Of a DNA stretch of 5,371 nt, positions 1-5,371 are shown one piece after another; position 1 is the stretch's first letter; each line of letters begins with the position of its first letter. The notes below the pieces were generated by a model. That model was not told the DNA's origin and did not search any database. It saw nothing but the letters and a program-made list of their open reading frames with translations. The translations under genes were made by a program, and so were the position numbers. Origin of the DNA: Pseudomonadota bacterium (lineage in GTDB: Bacteria; Pseudomonadota; Gammaproteobacteria; Burkholderiales; Nitrosomonadaceae); the NCBI GenBank assembly GCA_018240935.1, contig JAFEEV010000175.1:1-5371 (forward strand), given 5' to 3'.

Positions 1-1418
1 CGACTGTCGCCGCAGCAGCGGAAAATTTACCGCCGGATGCGGGTTATTCCACAGCGCCGCCGTTCGTGTCCGCCGATGGTGTCGTTTTCGAACTCGAAAC
101 ACTCAACGCCGATCCTTGGTTAAGGTTCTGGATGCAACTGGGCATCGGCGCCGCCTTGGCGGGGAAGGGCTGGACAGCGTTCTTGCTGCGTTACGCCAAA
201 GCCGTGGCGCCTATTCCGCCCGAACTGACCAGTGCATTAGCAAAATGGACTTATCTGGATATTGCGGAATTATGCGCGCATACCGGCATGTCGATATGCC
301 GTGTGCGCACGCTGGCGGAACGGGTGGATGATGAGCACTTCAAATCGGAGTGGCTGAAAGGACCTTGGGTATTTGATTTCGCCGCGCCTCATCCGGATAG
401 GCCGTTAAAACCGGCCAGCGATTCGTTGCCGCTGAGCGGACTCACCGTAATCGAATCCTGCCGCCGCATTCAAGGTCCTTTGGCCGGGCATTTGCTGGCG
501 TTGCTGGGAGCCGACGTGATCCGCATCGAACCGCCGGGCGGCGATCCGCTGCGCGGCATGCCGCCGGTATCGGACGGTTGTTCGGTGCGATTCGATGCGC
601 TCAACCGGCTTAAAACCATCCGCGAAATCGATATCAAATCTCCCGGCGGGCAAGAAGAAATCACCGAATTGGCAAGGCATGCCGATGTGTTCTTGCACAA
701 TTGGGCGCCCGGCAAAGCGGCGCAGTTAAATTTGGATTATGACGACTTGATCCGTGTGAATCCGGCGCTGGTTTATGCCTATGCAGCCGGTTGGTCGGCA
801 GACGGCAGGGGAGCGCATGCGCAACCGCCCGCGATGCCGGGAACGGATTTCATGGTGCAGGCCTATTCCGGCGTGGCGCAAAAAATCTCCCAGGCTTGCG
901 GCAGGCGCGGCGGAACGTTGTTTACCGTCCTGGATGTGCTGGGCGGCATCATCGCGGCGCAAGGCATCACCGCCGCTTTGCTCAATCGTCAGTTGAACCG
1001 CGCCGGCGCGCGCGTGACTTCGTCGCTATTGAGCGCGGCAACACTATTGTGCAGCGATGATTTTCAAAACCGGCACCGCTTCTTCGACATCGCCGCACCT
1101 GCTACAAGCCTGCTGAATCAAGTTTTCGAGACGGAACAAGGAAAGATCGCGATTGAGTGCTGCGATGACGACACGCTGCAACGCCTGGTTCAGACATTGG
1201 GCCTGCCCGCTGATAGCCGCCACAAATATTTACAGCAGCTGGGCGGGCTCTTGCTGAGCAAGACGGCAGCCGAGTGGGTGGCGATTTTGCAGCAAGCCGC
1301 TATTCCGGCAGCGGTCGTTGTCGAGAGTCTGAATGACCTGCAGCGCGATTCCCGCCTGAAATCGCATCTGCAACCGGGATCGTATACCAAAGTTACTTCG
1401 CCCTGGAGCTTTCAATGA
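1..1418 (+). CDS. Class III (CaiB/BaiF-type) CoA transferase, apparent tandem-domain protein, 5' partial
   Basis: This is predicted to move CoA between carboxylic acids through acyl-aspartyl intermediates, as known for formyl-CoA transferase and CaiB. The frame is open to the window edge (first full codon at 3). A GTG at 66 could start it, but 21 codons before it are open and read as the same protein, so the real start is probably upstream. Residues below count from that GTG. A full N-terminal transferase signature begins near residue 123 (LSGLTVIES, then GPLAGHLLALLGADVIRIEPP). The segment LFTVLDVLGG places Asp290 at the catalytic aspartate position, and the usual taaeW...L..agIPaavV C-terminal pattern follows. 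Residues 1-110 resemble the C-terminal part of a second such domain (DGVVFELETL, PWLRFW), so the whole protein is probably a two-domain fusion. The second domain, about 328 residues, is shorter than the usual 380-400. Family is confident; substrate is unknown. Confidence 0.88.
   Translation, partial: TVAAAAENLPPDAGYSTAPPFVSADGVVFELETLNADPWLRFWMQLGIGAALAGKGWTAFLLRYAKAVAPIPPELTSALAKWTYLDIAELCAHTGMSICRVRTLAERVDDEHFKSEWLKGPWVFDFAAPHPDRPLKPASDSLPLSGLTVIESCRRIQGPLAGHLLALLGADVIRIEPPGGDPLRGMPPVSDGCSVRFDALNRLKTIREIDIKSPGGQEEITELARHADVFLHNWAPGKAAQLNLDYDDLIRVNPALVYAYAAGWSADGRGAHAQPPAMPGTDFMVQAYSGVAQKISQACGRRGGTLFTVLDVLGGIIAAQGITAALLNRQLNRAGARVTSSLLSAATLLCSDDFQNRHRFFDIAAPATSLLNQVFETEQGKIAIECCDDDTLQRLVQTLGLPADSRHKYLQQLGGLLLSKTAAEWVAILQQAAIPAAVVVESLNDLQRDSRLKSHLQPGSYTKVTSPWSFQ
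1405..1408 (+). promoter_or_regulatory. Ribosome binding site of the ligase gene
   Basis: GGAG lies 6 nt before the ATG at 1415, inside the last codons of the CoA transferase gene. It supports this start, which overlaps the upstream stop as ATGA and suggests translational coupling. Confidence 0.6.
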
Positions 1419-3097
1419 ATCATGCCGGTATTATCGATTTGGTGCCTGCCGAGGTGCGCGCGCAATGGATACGGAACGGAATCTATCCGAACCGATCCTT
1501 GTTCGCCCTGTTTTGTGAGCAAGTCCGGAAGAATCCGGGCAAAGCGGCAGCCGTTTCACCGGTTCATGCGATAACGTATGGTGAATTGCAGCATAAAATC
1601 CTTTGTCTGGCTGCCAATTTGCGCGATTTGGGCGTGGCCGCCGGCGACGTTATCGCCTATCAGTTGACCAATAGCTGGTATCACTGCGCGATCGATCTGG
1701 CTGCAGCAGCGCTGGGTGCGATCGTTGCGCCTTTCCCCCCCGGCCGCGGCCGCTTGGATATTGAATCGTTATTGCGCCGCTGCGATGCGCGCGTCATCAT
1801 CGTTGAACCCAAATTCGTGCAACAGGATTTGTGCGAGCTGATCGAGTCGCTGAGACCTTCATTGTTATCGCTACGCATCCTGGTGGTCGACGGCGAAGCG
1901 CGCGCAGGCTGGCATACGCTGGATGCTTTGTTGCAATCCCGGCCGGTTGCTTTGGACCGGCTGCCGGTGGTGGATCCCGATGCGCCGGTACGGTTCCTGA
2001 TTTCCTCGGGGACCGAATCCGATCCCAAATGGATTGCTTATTCCCACAATGCCTTGGCAGGCGGGCGCGGGCGCTTTTTGCAGCGTATCCATGCGCCGGG
2101 CAGAGACTTTCGCGGGCTTTACTTGATGCCGCTGGGAACGGCTTTCGGATCGACCGCGACCTTCGGTGTTTTGTCCTGGCTGGGGGGCACCGTGCTGATG
2201 CTGCCGCAATTCGATGCCGCCGCCGCTATCCGTGCGATTGCACAACTCAAACCGACGCATATTTTCGGTGTGCCGACCATGTTTCAGCGTATCGCGGCGG
2301 ATCCGGCGTTAATTGCCACCGATACTTCCAGCTTGATTGCCATCGTCAGCGGCGGAGCGAAAATCGACGAAGCGTCGATCCGCCGATGCACCGAAGCGTT
2401 CCGGTGCGGTTTTATCAGCTTGTACGGCTCGGCGGACGGGGTGAATTGCCACACCATGCTGGACGACAGCGTGGAGACGATTCTGCGCAAAACCGGCCGG
2501 CCCAATCCCGATGTCTGTTCGATCAGAATCGTCGACGACCAGAAACGCGAAGTAACGCAAGGCCATATCGGAGAAATCGCCGCGCGTGGACCGATCACGC
2601 CGATGCAGTATGTCAATAATCCCGAGCTGGATGCGTTGTACCGCGATGCGGACGGCTGGGTATATACCGGCGATCTCGGATTTATCGATGACCAAGGTTA
2701 TCTGGTGCTGACCGGGCGGAAAAAGGAAATCATCATTCGCGGCGGCGTCAACATCAGTCCGGCGCAAATCGAGGAAATCGCCGCATCGCATCCGGCGGTT
2801 GTCAGCGCGGCCTGCATACCGGTTACGGATGACGATTTGGGACACCGCATTTGCCTCTGCCTGGCGATGCGCGAAGGCGCCGAGCGGCCGTCGTTAGCGC
2901 AATTTACCCGCTTCTTGCTCGACAGCGGTTTGGAAAAAAACAAATTACCCGAGTATCTGCGGTATTTAAGACAACTGCCGCTCAGTCCGGCGGGTAAAGT
3001 CGATAAAAAACAGCTGATCAACGAGCTGGAAAACACGCAATTCAAGAGCAATGCCGCTGTCATCGGCAAGGCGGATTATTCGCAGAGGGCGCACTGA
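1415..3097 (+). CDS. AMP-dependent acyl-CoA synthetase / acid ligase (class I adenylate-forming enzyme)
   Basis: This 560-residue ANL-superfamily enzyme is predicted to activate a carboxylic acid with ATP to an acyl-AMP and then load it on CoA or a carrier-protein thiol. The core motifs are present in order: the P-loop-like A3 motif at 196-205 (ISSGTESDPK, Lys205), A5 at 337-342 (YGSADG), A7 at 417-420 (YTGD, Asp420), the hinge region TGRKKEIIIRGG with Arg435, and A10 SPAGKVDKK with the catalytic-type Lys528. About 30 residues follow A10. A3 and A5 are off consensus: A5 normally ends in Thr-Glu and here reads Ala-Asp. The length fits a stand-alone ligase; no carrier-protein or other domain is fused. 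The gene overlaps the transferase by 4 nt and the dehydrogenase by 1 nt, so it is probably part of one operon. The substrate cannot be read from the sequence; a CaiC- or BaiB-like role is an inference from its neighbours. Confidence 0.93.
   Translation: MNHAGIIDLVPAEVRAQWIRNGIYPNRSLFALFCEQVRKNPGKAAAVSPVHAITYGELQHKILCLAANLRDLGVAAGDVIAYQLTNSWYHCAIDLAAAALGAIVAPFPPGRGRLDIESLLRRCDARVIIVEPKFVQQDLCELIESLRPSLLSLRILVVDGEARAGWHTLDALLQSRPVALDRLPVVDPDAPVRFLISSGTESDPKWIAYSHNALAGGRGRFLQRIHAPGRDFRGLYLMPLGTAFGSTATFGVLSWLGGTVLMLPQFDAAAAIRAIAQLKPTHIFGVPTMFQRIAADPALIATDTSSLIAIVSGGAKIDEASIRRCTEAFRCGFISLYGSADGVNCHTMLDDSVETILRKTGRPNPDVCSIRIVDDQKREVTQGHIGEIAARGPITPMQYVNNPELDALYRDADGWVYTGDLGFIDDQGYLVLTGRKKEIIIRGGVNISPAQIEEIAASHPAVVSAACIPVTDDDLGHRICLCLAMREGAERPSLAQFTRFLLDSGLEKNKLPEYLRYLRQLPLSPAGKVDKKQLINELENTQFKSNAAVIGKADYSQRAH
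3084..3089 (+). promoter_or_regulatory. Ribosome binding site of the acyl-CoA dehydrogenase gene
   Basis: AGAGGG sits 7 nt before the ATG at 3097, within the 3' end of the ligase gene. It supports the start in the TGATG stop/start overlap. Confidence 0.65.
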
Positions 3098-4299
3098 TGG
3101 CGCCCGCATCCGGCAAAACAACCCATACGGAAACGGCCAAGCAATTGGCGCGTGCAGTCAACGTCTTTGTCGAAACGGAAATCATACCGAACGAGCCGTT
3201 ACTGGCGCAGCAAGGGGAGCGATCGCTGCGGCTGCAATCCGATTTGGCGCAGAAAGCCCGCCAGGCCGGTTTACGCGGGTTGTTTTATCCGCTATCGCAC
3301 GGCGGGAAAATCGCTTCGCTGGAAGATTATTTGCTGGTTGCCGAGCAGGAAGGGCGTACTGAGTTTTCACAAGCCATTTTTGCCAGCCACACCGCGCTTG
3401 ACGCGCACATGCTGCTGAAATTCGGCAATGCAGCGATCCATGAACAATTCCTGCAACCGCTGGCGAGCGGGGATGCGTTACCCTGTTACGGCATGACCGA
3501 GCCCGGCCAGAGCGGTTCGATCCCGAGTCTGATAACGACAACGGCGCATTTGTCGAATGGCTGGTGGCGTATCGACGGCAGAAAATGGTTCATATCCAAC
3601 GCCGATCGCGCCACTTTTATGACCGTTCTGGCGCGCACGGCGGGTAAAGAAACCGCGCTCAACAACGCATTGTCGATGATCATTGTGCCGACCGATGCAC
3701 CGGGTTTTAAGGTCGAACGGCAACTCACGATGATGGGGCACTCGTACGGTCAGGGGGAAGTTTCCTTGACTGCGGTGCAAGTACCCGAACATTATTTGAT
3801 CGGCGCGTGCGGCGGCGGCCTGGATTTGATGAACAAACGGCTCGGTCTGGGCCGGTTGTTGCGCGCCATGAATTGGATTGGTCTGGCGCAGCGCTGCATG
3901 GATTTAATGGGCGCGCGTATTCATTCCATTCGCGGAAAATTCAGCCGTCTGGCGGAGAAGCAGCTGGTGCGCCAGCATATCTTCAATACCTACCAGGCCA
4001 TCGCCGGGGCGCGCGAGCTGATTCGCATCGCGGCGCGCGGCGTTGATGCGCAAAGTCCCGATGAGATCGCGATTAATGTCGCCAAAATGGCCGCTTCGCA
4101 TGCGCTGTGCATCGCTTCCGACGGCGCGATGCAGCTTTACGGCGCCGAGGGCCTCAGCGACCTGACGCCGCTCTATGGCATTAACCGCATCGCGCGTACT
4201 TCGCGCATTCTGGATGGCAATGACGAATCGCTGATCAGCTCGGTCGGACGCCGCCTGATCAATCATTATCAGCACCATGCGTTGTACTCGTTCGAGTGA
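3097..4299 (+). CDS. Acyl-CoA dehydrogenase family flavoprotein, ACAD10/11-like
   Basis: This 400-residue protein has the full three-part acyl-CoA dehydrogenase fold: an N-terminal helical part (FVETEIIPNE at 24-33), a middle beta domain with the flavin/substrate motif YGMTEPGQSG at 131-140 and GRKWFIS at 161-167, and a C-terminal helical domain with QLYGAEGLSDLTPL at 346-359. It is predicted to bind FAD and oxidise an acyl thioester at the alpha-beta bond, or reduce an enoyl thioester, probably passing electrons to ETF; no ETF gene is in view. The catalytic-base region reads ILDGNDE (371-377), so Asp373 aligns with the Glu of the EGT motif in medium-chain enzymes. That form recalls the DGPDE motif of ACAD10/11-type proteins. 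The usual Ser-Ser-Asp after TEP is also changed. The gene starts one base into the ligase stop codon. Family is certain; direction of reaction and substrate are not known. A CaiA-like reductase role or a carrier-bound substrate are alternatives. Confidence 0.94.
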   Translation: MAPASGKTTHTETAKQLARAVNVFVETEIIPNEPLLAQQGERSLRLQSDLAQKARQAGLRGLFYPLSHGGKIASLEDYLLVAEQEGRTEFSQAIFASHTALDAHMLLKFGNAAIHEQFLQPLASGDALPCYGMTEPGQSGSIPSLITTTAHLSNGWWRIDGRKWFISNADRATFMTVLARTAGKETALNNALSMIIVPTDAPGFKVERQLTMMGHSYGQGEVSLTAVQVPEHYLIGACGGGLDLMNKRLGLGRLLRAMNWIGLAQRCMDLMGARIHSIRGKFSRLAEKQLVRQHIFNTYQAIAGARELIRIAARGVDAQSPDEIAINVAKMAASHALCIASDGAMQLYGAEGLSDLTPLYGINRIARTSRILDGNDESLISSVGRRLINHYQHHALYSFE

Positions 4300-4357
4300 T
4301 TGGGGCCGGATCGGACAATGACCATCGCAATCAAAAATATTCCACCGGGTCTCTCGC
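4300..4357 (+). other. Short intergenic gap between dehydrogenase and transporter genes
   Basis: This is the only non-coding gap in the window. I see no stem-loop followed by a T run, so no intrinsic terminator, and no convincing sigma-70 promoter. It is compatible with read-through from the upstream genes into the transporter. It contains the start of a 16-codon open frame (ATG 4318 to TGA 4366-4368) that overlaps the transporter start in another frame; this is not called as a gene. Confidence 0.5.
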
Positions 4358-5371
4358 ATGGCAATTGATTCCGTTAAATTACCGCGTCCGGCGATGACCG
4401 GCGGCTTGTTGCAGGTGGTTCTGATTTTCGCCATGACGTTGCCGATGCTCATTTTATATGCCACCAGCACACTCGGGCCGTTGCTGAGCCGGGATTTGCA
4501 TTTCGAGCCGGTTGCCATCGGTTATCTGATCATGAGTTCGTTCGGCTTGGCGGCTGTTTTATCGCTCGGGGCGGGCGCGATCGTGGATTACATCGGCGCG
4601 CGCATTGCACTATTGGTGTTGTTTGGCGCGATTGCAGCGGCTTTTGCGCTGATCGCGGCGGCACAAGTATTGTTGAGCTTGATTACCGCCACCGCGATTT
4701 GCGGCATCGCACAAGCATTGGCGAATCCGGCGACTAACCTGCTGATCGCGCAGCAAGTGCGGCCCGAACAGAGAGCCGGCGCAGTAGGATTGAAACAAGC
4801 CGGCGTTCAATTGGCCGCGCTGTTTGCCGGGCTGGTGCTGCCCGCCGTCGCATTCGAATACGGCTGGCGTGCGGCATTCGGTGTCATTGCGCCGGTTGCG
4901 CTGGCGTTCGGTCTTGCGGTGCTGTTCGTTACCCCCGGGCAGCATGTCAGAGCAAACAAACGGTTCACTTTCGCGCGCCCGAACGCATTGCTGTCTTGGT
5001 TGATGGCGGTGCAGTGCAGCGTTGGTCTGGCGCTATCCGCATTTGTCACATTTTTGCCGGCTTTTGCCGTGCAGCAAGATATGCCGCTGGCGCAGGCGGG
5101 TATGTTAATCGCTGCGTTCGGCGTTACCGGAATGTTGTCCCGAATCGTGCTGACGCCGCTGGGTGCGAAACTCGGCGATGAATCGTATTTGCTGTTTATC
5201 CTCATTGCCGTTGCCGCCGTCGCCATCGTGCTGACGATGCAGGCCGATCCCGGCAGCCACTGGCGGTTATGGGCCGGAGCTGCCGGGATGGGATTGTCCG
5301 CGGTGGCAACCAACGCCATCGCGATGAGCATGTTGATCAGGGATTCCGCTTTCGGGCCGGTGACGGCGGCA
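4358..5371 (+). CDS. MFS transporter, 3' partial
   Basis: The frame from ATG 4358 stays open to the window edge, giving 338 residues of an inner-membrane protein of usually about 400. Hydrophobic segments fit ten transmembrane helices (roughly 15-38, 52-74, 83-102, 105-128, 144-166, 170-192, 212-236, 246-268, 276-293, 303-328); the last two would lie past the edge. The MFS motif A follows helix 2 as G73-x-x-x-D77-x-x-G80-x-R82, and a weaker copy follows helix 8 (PLGAKLGDE). Helix 5 begins with RAGAVGLKQAG, a pattern common in MFS carriers of organic anions. The start is well fixed: an in-frame TGA lies at 4319-4321 and no other start codon follows it before 4358. The ribosome site is weak (GGG at 4347-4349). 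The gene lies 58 nt after the dehydrogenase on the same strand, suggesting it moves the substrate or product of the upstream enzymes, like BaiG in the bai operon. Direction and cargo are unknown. Confidence 0.9.
   Translation, partial: MAIDSVKLPRPAMTGGLLQVVLIFAMTLPMLILYATSTLGPLLSRDLHFEPVAIGYLIMSSFGLAAVLSLGAGAIVDYIGARIALLVLFGAIAAAFALIAAAQVLLSLITATAICGIAQALANPATNLLIAQQVRPEQRAGAVGLKQAGVQLAALFAGLVLPAVAFEYGWRAAFGVIAPVALAFGLAVLFVTPGQHVRANKRFTFARPNALLSWLMAVQCSVGLALSAFVTFLPAFAVQQDMPLAQAGMLIAAFGVTGMLSRIVLTPLGAKLGDESYLLFILIAVAAVAIVLTMQADPGSHWRLWAGAAGMGLSAVATNAIAMSMLIRDSAFGPVTAA

Noticed and set aside
66..68. GTG as the true start of the CoA transferase
   Set aside because: The frame is open upstream to the edge, no ribosome site precedes it, and the protein after it begins in the middle of a domain.
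1831..2619. 262-codon open frame on the + strand inside the ligase gene
   Set aside because: It lies wholly inside the well-supported ligase in another frame. Its product is rich in Arg, Cys and His with no recognisable domain, as expected of a shadow in GC-rich DNA.
2309..2845. 178-codon antisense frame inside the ligase gene
   Set aside because: It is antisense to conserved ligase motifs, with no domain and no supporting start context.
4311..4340. Possible promoter for the transporter (TCGGAC and AAATAT, 18 nt apart)
   Set aside because: Both boxes match the sigma-70 consensus poorly, and gaps of this size often contain such pairs by chance.
3904..4518. 204-codon antisense frame spanning the dehydrogenase end, the gap and the transporter start
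   Set aside because: It covers the gap, but both flanking + strand genes have clear family motifs here. The antisense product shows no recognisable fold or motif.
4807..5331. 174-codon antisense frame within the transporter region
   Set aside because: The + strand frame encodes clear MFS helices across the same bases. The antisense product is a low-complexity Ala/Thr/Asn/Ser-rich chain typical of the complement of a membrane protein gene.

Overview
The window holds one strand of tightly packed genes, all on the + strand: a class III (CaiB/BaiF-type) CoA transferase whose 5' end lies outside the window, an AMP-forming acyl-CoA/acid ligase, an FAD acyl-CoA dehydrogenase of the ACAD10/11-like type, and an MFS transporter cut off by the 3' edge. 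The moderately GC-rich DNA, the mixed TTG/CTG and GCG-rich codon use and the Gram-negative style of the gene block suggest a proteobacterium. A betaproteobacterium is my best guess, but nothing in the window fixes the taxon.

Layout: 1-1418 CoA transferase; 1415-3097 ligase (ATGA overlap, 4 nt); 3097-4299 acyl-CoA dehydrogenase (TGATG overlap, 1 nt); 4300-4357 short gap with no recognisable terminator; 4358 to the edge, MFS transporter. There is no RNA gene, CRISPR array, insertion sequence or obvious repeat, and no stretch over 300 bases without a gene.

The first three genes are almost certainly co-transcribed and translationally coupled, and the transporter probably belongs to the same operon. 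Taken together they form a carboxylic-acid module: the transporter moves a small molecule, the ligase activates an acid through an acyl-adenylate to a thioester, the CoA transferase passes CoA between acids, and the dehydrogenase makes or reduces an alpha,beta double bond on the acyl-CoA. The enzyme set resembles the carnitine cai operon (CaiA dehydrogenase-fold reductase, CaiB transferase, CaiC ligase) and, in having an MFS carrier, the bile-acid bai operon (BaiB, BaiF, BaiG). The order and the subfamilies differ, so the substrate is unknown. The most unusual points are the apparent tandem architecture of the CoA transferase, Asp in place of Glu at the predicted catalytic-base position of the dehydrogenase, and a divergent A5 motif in the ligase.
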